Assembly (NCBI GenBank): GCA_025054875.1
Contig: JANWYS010000009.1
Span: 1 to 45,192, forward strand
Origin: Cytophagaceae bacterium
GTDB taxonomy: Bacteria; Bacteroidota; Bacteroidia; Cytophagales; Cytophagaceae
Direction: 5' to 3'
DNA length: 45,192 bases
A program made the translations under genes and the position numbers. Of the stretch, positions 16,289-24,872 are shown one piece after another. Below the pieces are notes generated by a model. The model had not been told where the DNA came from. It ran no database searches and worked only from the letters and a program-made list of their open reading frames with translations. Numbering within the stretch: the first letter of the stretch is position 1; every line of letters starts with the position of its first letter.

Positions 16289-17911
16289 ATGTATACCATT
16301 GAAGAACTCGACAACATGTTGATTTCCGAGTTGAAGGACATCGCTGAAAAACTGGAAATTCCGAATGCAAAAAAACTTCTTAAACAAGAACTTATCTACA
16401 AAATATTGGACGTGCAAGCCACGAAACCAGATGCTATAAAGGATTCTCCCACGCCCACGTTTACTTTTGAAGAGATAAGTACAAAGGAAGAAAAAACTAA
16501 CTCTGTAGGAGAAGGCATTAAAAAAAGGCCTCGAAAAAGAGAGAATGTCAAGAACATAAATCCCCCAAAAGAAGAAAATATCAGCGGGAGCGAGACTTCG
16601 AGTTTAGACAGCGACTTATCAAAATTCAGCTCTGAATTGTTATCAGATTTTTCAGTGGATTTTGATGACATTAAGCCTGAAAAAAAAGAAGTAGCTTCTG
16701 CTTCAGAAAAAGAAAAAGAACAACCTCAAAAACAACAACAAGCATCACAACCACAGCAGCAGCAACAACAAGCTCCACAATATAACTTGCGGGAGTTTGA
16801 TGGGGTAGTTACGAGCACGGGCGTTTTGGAAATAACAAACGAAGGATTCGGATTTTTGCGCTCGGCAGACTATAACTATCTTCCCAGCCCCGATGATGTA
16901 TACGTATCGCCCTCGCAAATAAAACTATTTGGCCTGAAGACAGGCGACACCATAACAGGGCAAATACGAGCTCCTAAAGAAGGCGAAAAATATTTTGCCC
17001 TCATACGCGTAGAAACTGTAAACGGAAAAACCACAGAAGAAATACGCGACCGCATACCTTTTGAGTTTCTCACACCTATGTTTCCCAACGAGAAACTCGT
17101 GCTGAGTACAAGACATGACGAGCTCTCTACCCGCATTCTCGACCTTTTTGCTCCCATCGGTAAAGGGCAGCGAGGCATGATAGTAGCTCAACCCAAAACC
17201 GGAAAAACCGTATTGCTGAAGCAAATTGCCAACGCCATAGCGACCAACCATCCGGAAGTATATTTAATCGTGTTGCTGATAGACGAGCGTCCGGAAGAGG
17301 TGACCGACATGGCACGCAACGTAAAAGCAGAAGTTATATCTTCTACTTTTGATGAACAAGCCGAACGCCACGTAAAAGTATCTAATATGGTGCTCGAAAA
17401 AGCCAAGAGGCTGGTGGAATGCGGTCATGATGTAGTAATACTTCTTGACTCTATAACACGACTAGCACGTGCCCACAATACCGTAGTGCCCTCCTCAGGC
17501 AAAATACTATCCGGTGGAGTAGATGCCAATGCCCTTCACAAGCCCAAACGATTCTTCGGTGCAGCACGCAACGTAGAAAACGGAGGCTCACTTACCATCA
17601 TCGCCACCGCCCTCATTGATACAGGTTCCAAAATGGATGAAGTCATATTCGAAGAATTCAAAGGTACCGGCAACATGGAGCTTCAGCTCGACCGCAAGCT
17701 CGCGAATAAACGTATTTATCCTGCCATAGATGTGCCTGCGTCCGGTACTCGCCGTGAAGATTTGCTCATGGATAAAGAGGAATTGCAACGTGTTTGGATA
17801 CTCCGAAAATATATGTCCGACATGACTTCCGTAGAAGCTATGGAATTCCTTATAGACAAAATGAGCAAGACGAAAGACAACACAGAATTTCTGGTCTCTA
17901 TGAACGGCTAA
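16289..17911 (+). CDS. rho: Transcription termination factor Rho
   Basis: Rho is the hexameric ATP-driven RNA helicase that ends transcription. The 540-residue protein is longer than E. coli Rho (419) because of an inserted charged and Gln-rich linker (about 48-168, with poly-Gln near 148-166) between the N-terminal helical domain and the RNA-binding cold-shock-like domain (about 170-250, [20 protein letters not shown]). The ATPase core shows Walker [12 protein letters not shown] (about 300-310), Walker [17 protein letters not shown] (about 381-396) and the catalytic glutamate in [10 protein letters not shown]. Linker insertions like this are known in Bacteroidota. dapB follows 21 bases later and is likely cotranscribed. 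Confidence 0.96.
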   Translation: MYTIEELDNMLISELKDIAEKLEIPNAKKLLKQELIYKILDVQATKPDAIKDSPTPTFTFEEISTKEEKTNSVGEGIKKRPRKRENVKNINPPKEENISGSETSSLDSDLSKFSSELLSDFSVDFDDIKPEKKEVASASEKEKEQPQKQQQASQPQQQQQQAPQYNLREFDGVVTSTGVLEITNEGFGFLRSADYNYLPSPDDVYVSPSQIKLFGLKTGDTITGQIRAPKEGEKYFALIRVETVNGKTTEEIRDRIPFEFLTPMFPNEKLVLSTRHDELSTRILDLFAPIGKGQRGMIVAQPKTGKTVLLKQIANAIATNHPEVYLIVLLIDERPEEVTDMARNVKAEVISSTFDEQAERHVKVSNMVLEKAKRLVECGHDVVILLDSITRLARAHNTVVPSSGKILSGGVDANALHKPKRFFGAARNVENGGSLTIIATALIDTGSKMDEVIFEEFKGTGNMELQLDRKLANKRIYPAIDVPASGTRREDLLMDKEELQRVWILRKYMSDMTSVEAMEFLIDKMSKTKDNTEFLVSMNG

Positions 17912-17932
17912 CTGAGCTTACTTCAACACACC

Positions 17933-18655
17933 ATGAAAATACTACTTATCGGATATGGCAAAATGGGTAAAACCATAGAGCAAATCGCTCTTGCCCGCCA
18001 TCATACAATACCACACAAAATAGATGTGCAGAATACCAATGAACTAAAAAATATCCGACAACCAACCGTTGATGTAGCTATTGAATTTACACAACCCGAC
18101 AGTGCTTTTGATAATATAAAAACCTGCCTGCAAAACGGAATACCTGTGGTAAGCGGAACCACCGGTTGGCTACACAGAAAAAATGAAATAGAAAAAATAT
18201 GCATCGAAAATGACGGTGCTTTTTTCTATGCTTCCAATTTTAGTATAGGAGTGAATCTCTTTTTTCACCTAAACAAAATACTGGCACGTATTATGAACAA
18301 TCTGCCTCAATATGACGTGTCCATGGAAGAGATACACCACACTGCCAAGAAAGATGCCCCCAGCGGAACGGCCATCACTATTGCTGAAGGTATCTTAGAG
18401 AACATAAAGCGAAAAAACAGATGGACACTTGGCCTCTCTACAGATAAGAACGAATTGAGCCTTTTCGCCAAACGTATTGATCCTTTTCCGGGTCAGCACA
18501 GTGTGTTGTACAGTTCTCCAATAGATAGTATTGAAATAAAACACACCGCCCACAGCCGTGAGGGATTTGCAGCAGGCGCCGTTACCGCTGCAGAATGGCT
18601 CGTCGGAAAAAAGGGAATATTCGGTATGGAAGACATGCTCAGGTTTGACTCCTGA
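17933..18655 (+). CDS. dapB: 4-hydroxy-tetrahydrodipicolinate reductase
   Basis: DapB reduces the dihydrodipicolinate intermediate of the lysine/meso-diaminopimelate pathway. The 240-residue protein has the N-terminal nucleotide-binding motif LIGYGKMGK (5-13) and the SGTTGW loop. The substrate-binding block is EEIHHTAKKDAPSGTA (about 137-152), with the catalytic His pair and Lys. It is slightly shorter than E. coli DapB (273), as is usual in Bacteroidota. It lies 21 bases after rho and shares its strand. Confidence 0.94.
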   Translation: MKILLIGYGKMGKTIEQIALARHHTIPHKIDVQNTNELKNIRQPTVDVAIEFTQPDSAFDNIKTCLQNGIPVVSGTTGWLHRKNEIEKICIENDGAFFYASNFSIGVNLFFHLNKILARIMNNLPQYDVSMEEIHHTAKKDAPSGTAITIAEGILENIKRKNRWTLGLSTDKNELSLFAKRIDPFPGQHSVLYSSPIDSIEIKHTAHSREGFAAGAVTAAEWLVGKKGIFGMEDMLRFDS

Positions 18656-18993
18656 CCTCATAATCATTCCTGTAAAAACGTTTCCGTCTCTAATCTTTTG
18701 GACCTGATAGCATTTCCTCAACAGAACTTTTTAAATGAAAGGGTAACTCTCATTTTATGTAGCAAAGCTGTTGTAAAATCTCAATGAAATGTTTTTGATA
18801 CATTGCAGCAGAAAATGACCATACCAACCATTTCATCGGCCATGATGTATATTGTTTTATGAATGAAAGTTTTTTTTGAAGCATAAACAGCTTCATTCTT
18901 TTAAGAAGTAACCCCACTTCATTCACACTGTTCAGGAGGAGTATACCCCAATAAAAAATGAATATCATATTTTTAAAATACGATTATTATACT

Positions 18994-19001
18994 GATATTT
19001 G
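18994..19001 (+). promoter_or_regulatory. Candidate -7 box upstream of infC
   Basis: GATATTTG at 18994-19001 is one base from TAnnTTTG. No clear -33 box precedes it. Transcription from here would begin near 19008, downstream of the ATG at 18958. This supports the ATG at 19042 as the true infC start. Confidence 0.3.
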
Positions 19002-19016
19002 CAGTCTTAAAAAAAT

Positions 19017-19024
19017 AAAGGAGG
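19017..19024 (+). promoter_or_regulatory. Strong Shine-Dalgarno-like sequence before infC
   Basis: AAAGGAGG at 19017-19024 is a near-perfect anti-SD complement, which is uncommon in Bacteroidota. It sits 17 bases before the ATG at 19042, longer than the usual spacing. A non-standard start codon closer to it, as in E. coli infC (AUU), cannot be excluded. Confidence 0.4.
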
Positions 19025-19041
19025 TTTTAAGCTATAAATTA

Positions 19042-19614
19042 ATGAATTATCCACCAGGTCCAAAGGGCACTAAAGGCCCTCACCTCAACAAAAAAGAAAA
19101 TGAAGAGGTTTACAAAGTCAATGAAAAAATAAAAGCCAACAAGGTAAGGATTGTGGGCGAAAACATAGAAAGTAAAGTAGTAACACTATCAGAAGCATTG
19201 AAAATAGCAGATGAGTTGGGGTTGGATCTGGTAGAAATATCTCCTAATGCTGACCCTCCTGTATGTAAAATAGTAGATTACTCAAAATTTAAATACGAAC
19301 AAAAGAAAAAACAAAAAGAACTGAAAGCCAAAACGCACAAAGTAGTAGTAAAAGAAATTCGTTTTGGCCCTAATACAGATGATCATGATTTTGATTTTAA
19401 ATTGAAGCATGCTATCAACTTCTTAAAAGACGGAAACAAAGTAAAAGCGTATGTAAACTTTGTAGGTAGACAAATTGCCTACAAAGAGCAAGGCGAAAAG
19501 CTTTTGCTCAGGTTTGCTCAGTCGCTTGAGGAATATGCAAAAGTAGAAGACATGCCAAAGTTGGAAGGAAAGAGAATGTTTATGTTCTTTTCTCCAAAAT
19601 CGCAAAAAAAATAA
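19042..19614 (+). CDS. infC: Translation initiation factor IF-3
   Basis: IF-3 binds the 30S subunit, prevents premature 50S joining and checks the start codon. With the start at 19042 the protein has 190 residues, close to family length. The N-domain begins [20 protein letters not shown] and includes [20 protein letters not shown] Lys-rich linker ([17 protein letters not shown]) precedes the C-domain, which carries [17 protein letters not shown]. The open frame extends to 18958, but the extra 28 codons are unlike IF-3 and probably lie upstream of the transcript start. It heads the conserved infC-rpmI-rplT operon, with rpmI 18 bases downstream. Confidence 0.93.
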   Translation: MNYPPGPKGTKGPHLNKKENEEVYKVNEKIKANKVRIVGENIESKVVTLSEALKIADELGLDLVEISPNADPPVCKIVDYSKFKYEQKKKQKELKAKTHKVVVKEIRFGPNTDDHDFDFKLKHAINFLKDGNKVKAYVNFVGRQIAYKEQGEKLLLRFAQSLEEYAKVEDMPKLEGKRMFMFFSPKSQKK

Positions 19615-19632
19615 GGACTAAAGTTTACAACA

Positions 19633-19827
19633 ATGCCAAAGTTAAAAGTTAAGTCAAGCGCAAAAAAAAGGTTCAAAATTACCGGAACTGGTAAAATAAA
19701 ACGCAAACATGCGTATAAGAGCCACATCCTTACTAAGAAAGAAACCAAGCAAAAAAGAAGGCTTACTCATGCAACATTAGTAAGCAAAGCCGACATGCCT
19801 AACGTGAAAGACATGTTGAAAGTATAA
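19633..19827 (+). CDS. rpmI: 50S ribosomal protein L35
   Basis: This 64-residue basic protein begins [20 protein letters not shown], the standard L35 start, and contains the [13 protein letters not shown] segment. It is a structural protein of the large subunit. It lies 18 bases after infC and 79 bases before rplT, the classical gene order. Confidence 0.96.
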   Translation: MPKLKVKSSAKKRFKITGTGKIKRKHAYKSHILTKKETKQKRRLTHATLVSKADMPNVKDMLKV

Positions 19828-19906
19828 TAATAGTTTATGTTTAACCAGAGCCCGGGCTTCAAGTTTGTACATATACAACGCCTATGCTCAAAAAAAGTAA
19901 AGTAAT

Positions 19907-20251
19907 ATGCCAAGATCAGTACCTGCAGTAGCCTCCAGGAGGCGTCGCAAAAAATTGCTCAAACAAACTCGTGGCAACTTTGGTGGCCGCAAGAACCTGC
20001 TTACCGTAGCCAAACATACCTACGAGAAAGGGCTGCAATATGCTTATCGGGATCGCAAAGCCAAGAAAAGAGAATTTCGCGCTTTGTGGATACAACGTAT
20101 AAATGCAGCCGTAAGGCCATTTGGGCTTTCTTATTCTAAGTTCATGCACTTGCTTAACAAAGCCGGTGTAGAACTCAATAGAAAAGTGCTCGCTGACCTT
20201 GCCATGAATGACGCTGAAACGTTCAAAAAGATTGTAGAAAAGGTTAAATGA
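19907..20251 (+). CDS. rplT: 50S ribosomal protein L20
   Basis: The 114-residue protein has the L20 signature: a long basic N-terminal extension ([20 protein letters not shown]) followed by [19 protein letters not shown] and the globular domain with [21 protein letters not shown]20 is needed early in 50S assembly and represses this operon in enterobacteria and Bacillus. Whether the 79-base rpmI-rplT spacer (with a GCCCGGGC palindrome near 19850-19857) plays that role here is unknown. Confidence 0.96.
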   Translation: MPRSVPAVASRRRRKKLLKQTRGNFGGRKNLLTVAKHTYEKGLQYAYRDRKAKKREFRALWIQRINAAVRPFGLSYSKFMHLLNKAGVELNRKVLADLAMNDAETFKKIVEKVK

Positions 20252-20281
20252 TCGCTGTGAAGCATTGAATCTATTACAAAG

Positions 20282-20317
20282 TTGAATTGTAAAAAAGCGT
20301 ATAAGTTTGTAAATTCG
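20282..20317 (+). promoter_or_regulatory. Candidate rpmE2 promoter region
   Basis: Two overlapping solutions are visible. A perfect -7 box TAAGTTTG lies at 20302-20309 with TTG 17 bases upstream. Alternatively ATTG (20286-20289) is 20 bases before TAAATTCG (20310-20317). Either gives a start near 20316-20324, just ahead of the ATG at 20337. Confidence 0.4.
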
Positions 20318-20336
20318 CATCCCAAAAATCAACATT

Positions 20337-20582
20337 ATGAAAAAAGGCATTCATCCAAATTACAGAGAAGTAGTTTTTGAAGATACGTCGAGTGGCTTTC
20401 GTTTTCTCACTCGCTCTACAATAGAGACAAAAGATACCATAACATGGGAAGATGGTAATACCTATCCTCTGGCTCGTGTGGAGGTTAGCTCAGCATCCCA
20501 CCCGTTTTATACGGGAAAGAAAATGTTTGTTGATACTGCCGGACGTGTAGAAAAATTCCAGAAAAAATATCAGAAAAAATAA
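20337..20582 (+). CDS. rpmE2: 50S ribosomal protein L31 type B
   Basis: The 81-residue protein starts [20 protein letters not shown] and contains [21 protein letters not shown], the L31 pattern. It is the type B (zinc-independent) form: the CxxC pair of zinc-binding L31 is absent. Where both forms exist, type B is often used under zinc limitation; only this one is in view. A strong terminator follows. Confidence 0.95.
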   Translation: MKKGIHPNYREVVFEDTSSGFRFLTRSTIETKDTITWEDGNTYPLARVEVSSASHPFYTGKKMFVDTAGRVEKFQKKYQKK

Positions 20583-20608
20583 CTTTTCTCATTTTACTTA
20601 TAAAAAAC

Positions 20609-20646
20609 AAAGCCTTGATGAATAAAATCATCGGGGCTTTTTTATT
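20609..20646 (+). terminator. Rho-independent terminator after rpmE2
   Basis: Bases 20609-20621 (AAAGCCTTGATGA) pair with 20628-20640 (TCATCGGGGCTTT) over 13 positions, two of them G-U. The loop is six bases (ATAAAA). A run of T residues follows directly. The T-run overlaps the -7 box of the next gene. Confidence 0.88.
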
Positions 20647-20650
20647 TTTG
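20643..20650 (+). promoter_or_regulatory. -7 box at the start of the GlmU-like gene
   Basis: TATTTTTG at 20643-20650 is a perfect TAnnTTTG box ending only 4 bases before the ATG at 20655. If used, the mRNA would be leaderless or nearly so. No well-spaced -33 box is evident, so chance occurrence in T-rich terminator DNA is possible. Confidence 0.35.
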
Positions 20651-20654
20651 CACA

Positions 20655-21818
20655 ATGAACTATATACTATACGACGACCCTACCATCAGGGTTGATTTAT
20701 ACCCATTATCCCTCACGAGACCCATAGCTGATTTCAGAGTAGGTATATTAAAAATTTCTGAAAAATGGTCTCTGTATCTCAATAGCCGTGTTTACTACAA
20801 AACCGCCGAGTATCTTCAGAAAAAATTTCCTTTTCAAGCCGGAGCAGACACTGTGTACATAAGCGCTCACGTATGCCCTACCGCTGAGTTAGCAGATAAA
20901 ATTTTATCTTTAAAAAATGATGAAAGTATTTATTTCAATCATCATCTGATAGCGTACAGGAATACTTATAAAGGCGCCTCTATTATGCTGCAAAATGCCC
21001 CTACCATCATTACAAAGGTCTGGCATATATTTTCCAACAACGGAAAAGAAATAAAAAATGACATAGATTTACTGAGTAAGCATAAAAAATTTTACTCGAT
21101 ATCTGACCCACATACACGATGCTACAATGAAAAAAACATATATGTAGAAGAAGGCGTAAAGATACATGCTGCCATACTTAACGCAGACAACGGCCCGATC
21201 TATCTGGGTAAACATTCGGAAGTGCAAGAAGGTGCGATGATTCGCGGCCCCTTTGCTTTGTGTGAAAATTCAATCGTAAACATGGGGGGCAAAATGCGAG
21301 GCGATAATACCATAGGCCCCTATTCTAAAGTGGGGGGTGAAGTAAGCAACTCTGTGATATTCGGATATAGCAACAAAGCCCACGATGGTTTTATGGGTAA
21401 TTCTGTAATTGGCGAATGGTGCAACTTCGGCGCCGACTCCAACACATCAAATCTGAAAAACAATTATGCCAACATAAAAATATATTCATATGCACAAAAA
21501 AAATATGTAGACAGCGGCTTACAGTTTTGTGGCCTTATCATGGGCGACCACTCCAAATGTGGCATCAACATTATGTTCGACTCGGGCAGCATCGTAGGCG
21601 TAAATGCCAGCATATATGGCGCCAAATATTCTCCCAAATTTATACCTTCTTTTTCATGGGGCGATATTGAAAACCTTACAGAGTTTCATTTCGATAAGGC
21701 CATAGAAGTAGCCCGTCGTGTAATGGCCCGAAGAAATGTGGAACTCACTCAAACCGACATTGACATTTTGCGAGAAGTACATATTTTAGAATCGAAATAC
21801 AAATCAGAGTTAAAGTAA
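20655..21818 (+). CDS. Alternative bacterial GlmU-type bifunctional protein
   Basis: The 387-residue protein matches the Bacteroidota-type replacement for GlmU (UDP-GlcNAc pyrophosphorylase / glucosamine-1-phosphate acetyltransferase). The N-terminal nucleotidyltransferase-like half begins MNYILYDDPTIRVDLYPLSL and has the TRPIADFRVGILKISEKW block typical of this family in place of the usual LAAGxGxRM loop. The C-terminal half (about 160-370) is a left-handed beta-helix of hexapeptide repeats (GPIYLGKHSEVQEGAMIRG and similar). It should supply UDP-GlcNAc for peptidoglycan and LPS; this is assigned from family resemblance. holB follows after one base. Confidence 0.85.
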   Translation: MNYILYDDPTIRVDLYPLSLTRPIADFRVGILKISEKWSLYLNSRVYYKTAEYLQKKFPFQAGADTVYISAHVCPTAELADKILSLKNDESIYFNHHLIAYRNTYKGASIMLQNAPTIITKVWHIFSNNGKEIKNDIDLLSKHKKFYSISDPHTRCYNEKNIYVEEGVKIHAAILNADNGPIYLGKHSEVQEGAMIRGPFALCENSIVNMGGKMRGDNTIGPYSKVGGEVSNSVIFGYSNKAHDGFMGNSVIGEWCNFGADSNTSNLKNNYANIKIYSYAQKKYVDSGLQFCGLIMGDHSKCGINIMFDSGSIVGVNASIYGAKYSPKFIPSFSWGDIENLTEFHFDKAIEVARRVMARRNVELTQTDIDILREVHILESKYKSELK

Positions 21819-21819
21819 A

Positions 21820-22959
21820 GTGCTCTTTTCTTCTATACCCGGTCTTACCTCAATAAAACAAACGCTCATAAAAGGCGTACAAAACAACCACGTTGCGCAT
21901 GCACAAATATTTGCAGGCCCTGAAGGTAGCGCAAACCTTGCTATGGCCATTGCCTATGCATGCTATGTAAACTGCGAAAACAAACAACAACTGGATTCGT
22001 GTGGCCTGTGTGCCTCTTGCTCCAAATACCTGAAACTCGCTCACCCCGACTTGCATTTTGTTTTTCCTTACAGCACCACCAAACTCGTACCCAAAGACCC
22101 GACATCAGGTGCTTTCCTGAAAGAGTGGCGCTCTTTTCTTACCAATAATCCTTATCAAAATCTTTCACAGTGGGGCGAACTCATCGGCAGCGAAAATAAA
22201 CCCCTCATCATACCTGTAGAAGAAGCTCGTCATATCATAAAAACTTTATCTGTAAAATCATTCGAAGCCCGGTATAAATCCATGATCATCTGGCTTCCCG
22301 AAACCATGCGCCATGAGGCGGCTAATGCCATATTAAAGATTCTTGAAGAGCCCCCTCAAAAAACTTTATTCTTGCTCGTAACTCATGCCATAGATAAAAT
22401 CATACCTACTATCCTGTCGCGTACTCAAAAAATTATTGTACCTCCTTTCACTCAAGAAGAAGTATATCAATACCTCAAAGCCAGATATGATGCTGATGAA
22501 AAACAGCTCAACAACGCCGCATATCTCTCTGAGGGAAATGTGAATGAAGCTATATCCATACTCCTCCAAACCGAACACGAATACCGATCTATGTTTCGAG
22601 ATTGGATGCGCCTGTGCTACATGCTCTACAAAAAAACAAGCCATCTGATTGACCTAAACGAATGGGTGGAGACATTCAGCAAATTAAGTAAAGACAATCA
22701 AAAAAATTTTTTTCAATTCGGCATGCATATCCTCAGAGAAGCTCTCGTATACAAGGCTACAGGACATCAACTCATAAAGCTTCCTCCGGAAGACCTCAGC
22801 TTCGTAGAAAAATTTTCTCAGGTGCTCAATGAATACCTCATCGAAAAAATTGCACAAAAACTAAACGAATCGGCATACCATATTGAGCGAAATGCCAACT
22901 CAAAAATTACCTTTATGCATACCACTTTTTACATTGCTTCTATGTTTAAAACACCATGA
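21820..22959 (+). CDS. holB: DNA polymerase III subunit delta'
   Basis: The delta' clamp-loader subunit helps load the sliding clamp. The 379-residue AAA+ protein has a non-catalytic P-loop (FAGPEGSANL, 31-40, no Lys), as expected for delta'. A four-cysteine zinc site uses Cys52, 61, 64 and 67. The segment HEAANAILKILEEPP is the typical clamp-loader sensor region, followed by LSRTQKI in place of SRC. The start is GTG at 21820, one base after the preceding stop, so translation is probably coupled. It overlaps hemC by 4 bases. Confidence 0.9.
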   Translation: MLFSSIPGLTSIKQTLIKGVQNNHVAHAQIFAGPEGSANLAMAIAYACYVNCENKQQLDSCGLCASCSKYLKLAHPDLHFVFPYSTTKLVPKDPTSGAFLKEWRSFLTNNPYQNLSQWGELIGSENKPLIIPVEEARHIIKTLSVKSFEARYKSMIIWLPETMRHEAANAILKILEEPPQKTLFLLVTHAIDKIIPTILSRTQKIIVPPFTQEEVYQYLKARYDADEKQLNNAAYLSEGNVNEAISILLQTEHEYRSMFRDWMRLCYMLYKKTSHLIDLNEWVETFSKLSKDNQKNFFQFGMHILREALVYKATGHQLIKLPPEDLSFVEKFSQVLNEYLIEKIAQKLNESAYHIERNANSKITFMHTTFYIASMFKTP

Positions 22960-23882
22960 ACCACACCCGAAAAATCAGGATAGGTACACGAGGAAGCCAA
23001 TTGGCTCTTTGGCAAGCTCAATATGTTGCCAATATTTTGCTCAAAGCGGATTTGCATACTGAAATCGTAGTCATAGAAACCAAAGGTGATAAACTATTGC
23101 ATCAACCTCTGGCATCCATAGGTACGAAAGGACTGTTTACAGAAGAACTGGAAACACAACTTAGGCTGCGTGCCATAGACATTGCCGTGCACAGCGCCAA
23201 AGATATGCCCTCTCAAATCGCTGATGATTTGGAAATTATCGCATTTACAGAAAGAGAAAAACCTCATGATGTGCTGCTATCTCTTGATAAAAATTTTACC
23301 CTGCAAAACAATCCGGACTGTGTAGTGGGCACCTCATCCGTGCGCAGGAAAGCAATCTTAAAAAGTATCTACCCTCACATCACCATAGAAGAGGCAAGAG
23401 GTAATCTGCAAACAAGATTTCATAAATTGGAATGCGGAAAATTTCAGGCAATGATACTTGCCTATGCCGGTGTTCATCGCATGCAGCTTGACAAATATAT
23501 TGTAAGAGAATTTTCCGTCCATGAGTTCATACCCCCCGTAGGGCAAGGGTCTATAGCTGTTCAATGTTTTGCAGAATTAGACTACAAACTTAAATACAAC
23601 ATAAAGCAAGCGGTCAACCACTTCTCTACCGAAATATGTTTGCTCACCGAACGCGCCTTCCTCAGTAAATTGGGCGGAGGATGTAGTATACCGGCCTTTG
23701 CATATGCTACACCTCTGACTGACGATACAGTAAAAATATACGGTGGAATAATACATCCTCATGGACATTCTAAAATTGTTCATGAAATGGTTGGAGAAAA
23801 AATAACAGCAGGTATACAACTTGCAGAATGGCTGCTAAGAAACGGCGCGAAACAAATTTTAGAATACATTCATCATCATTGA
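22956..23882 (+). CDS. hemC: Porphobilinogen deaminase (hydroxymethylbilane synthase)
   Basis: HemC polymerises four porphobilinogen molecules into hydroxymethylbilane in heme synthesis. The 308-residue protein shows IRIGTRGSQLALWQA at the N-terminus, HSAKDMPSQ with the catalytic Asp, VGTSSVRRKA, ARGNLQTRF, and the cofactor-attachment loop GGGCSIPAFA with Cys243. Every expected motif is present. It overlaps holB by 4 bases (ATGA), indicating coupling. No other heme gene is in view. Confidence 0.95.
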   Translation: MNHTRKIRIGTRGSQLALWQAQYVANILLKADLHTEIVVIETKGDKLLHQPLASIGTKGLFTEELETQLRLRAIDIAVHSAKDMPSQIADDLEIIAFTEREKPHDVLLSLDKNFTLQNNPDCVVGTSSVRRKAILKSIYPHITIEEARGNLQTRFHKLECGKFQAMILAYAGVHRMQLDKYIVREFSVHEFIPPVGQGSIAVQCFAELDYKLKYNIKQAVNHFSTEICLLTERAFLSKLGGGCSIPAFAYATPLTDDTVKIYGGIIHPHGHSKIVHEMVGEKITAGIQLAEWLLRNGAKQILEYIHHH

Positions 23883-24431
23883 TTTCATCTTGTGTCACAT
23901 ATGTAGTGAAGGCATTATCGTAAGAGCTTCAGGGGATGTTTAAACCCGAATTTTTCAGTTGAGGTTAGGTTTGGAGGCTTAAAGGCCATTCAGATTTTTT
24001 GATATTTCCGAATAAACCACCAACTCCTTACCTTCTTTCAGTGGTACTGACCTTTTCAGTACATTTATACGATGGTTACTTCGGCCTTCCGGTAAACCCA
24101 ACTCTTCAAGAACCTTCCTGATACCTGTCTTGTCAAGCAGTCGTTTCATCTGCAGCATTCCGCCCCAAGGGGTAACACATTTGTCCGTGCATTCGTAGTG
24201 CATTTCTTATGTAAGTTTTGGTTACATTACAAAAAAGAAATCTCTTTCGGAAAACTCCTTGAAAATTCCACATTGAAAGGAAAACTCAATGTTGAAATTG
24301 TATATTCAACTGAAAAATCCGGGATAAAATATTTTGAATTCAAAACATATACCGGAATATCTACTTTCCCCTCGCGTAAAAATTCTTTGCTGTGCTTGCG
24401 AGTAAAGTCCTGATAAAACTGTTTGCAGAGT
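23883..24431. other. Degenerate intergenic region with transposase remnant
   Basis: Between hemC and the small minus-strand gene at 24432 the only recognisable item is a transposase N-terminal fragment (23979-24203). The remaining part (24204-24431) has short open frames on both strands but none with family resemblance. It looks like decaying DNA. Confidence 0.5.
23979..24203 (-). pseudogene. Transposase remnant (IS4/IS1380-like N-terminus)
   Basis: The 74-codon frame contains TPWGGMLQMKRLLDKTGIRK followed by LEELGLPEGRSN. This resembles the N-terminal region of Bacteroidota DDE transposases of the IS4/IS1380 group, where a (T/S)PWGG...LLD..G pattern is followed by LPQPxSNRGY. Only that part is present: the matching sequence stops after about 45 residues and no DDE catalytic domain follows. 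It is therefore a dead fragment. The assignment rests on pattern memory. Confidence 0.5.
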
Positions 24432-24872
24432 TCAATATTCAGCCTCTCCGCTATACCAGTATTTTTCTGACATTTCGATTAATTGTTCTGTATTGAGTTC
24501 ATCAAAAAAAGAGTTGTAAACTTTGATGTCATCAAAACAAAGCATCAGGTTGCCTCCTGTATTTAAATTTTTGCAATCGCAATAGATTTTTATCATGCCA
24601 TCATGCATGATATCAGCATTTATAATTTCCGGCTTTAGCAGTTCTATTTCACGTATGGAATCAATGATGATATCCTCATCATCCCAAAATTGGAAACGAC
24701 AATGTGTGAGTTCTTTTAATACCAAGAATAAGTTTCTCTGGTCTTTCCCCAGAAAGTTTTCCAAGTGCGAGCACTCCAGTTGTATGTTTAATGTTTTTCC
24801 ATCAAGGGATATTTTTTCTATTATACATTCCTGTATGCAGGAAAACACATGCGCAATTTTACGTTCATTCAT
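24432..24872 (-). CDS. Hypothetical protein coupled to the glycoside hydrolase
   Basis: I do not recognise this 146-residue acidic protein. It has no signal peptide or membrane helix. It is rich in Asp, Glu, Ile and Cys (for example IYCDCKNLN near 97-105), with strand-helix alternation and a C-terminal helix ending EKYWYSGEAEY. Its ATG overlaps the stop codon of the upstream glycoside hydrolase by one base (TAATG), so translation is probably coupled. It is predicted cytoplasmic although its partner is exported. Confidence 0.65.
   Translation of the reverse strand: MNERKIAHVFSCIQECIIEKISLDGKTLNIQLECSHLENFLGKDQRNLFLVLKELTHCRFQFWDDEDIIIDSIREIELLKPEIINADIMHDGMIKIYCDCKNLNTGGNLMLCFDDIKVYNSFFDELNTEQLIEMSEKYWYSGEAEY

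Larger units (their letters stand above)
18656..19041. other. dapB-infC intergenic region
   Basis: No credible gene was found. A weak hairpin, AAATGA/TCATTT with a short T-run around 18733-18756, could end the rho-dapB transcript. The infC promoter and ribosome-binding sequence lie at the right end. Confidence 0.4.

Noticed and set aside
18750-18968. 72-codon minus-strand frame between dapB and infC
   Set aside because: The peptide is hydrophobic and Lys-rich without family resemblance, and it overlaps the infC promoter area; chance frame in AT-rich DNA is more likely.
24198-24470. 71-codon plus-strand frame and an opposing minus-strand stop-to-stop frame of about 80 codons
   Set aside because: Neither has a recognisable domain and the minus one lacks a usable start. 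Only one strand could be real and nothing favours either, so I treated the stretch as decaying DNA.
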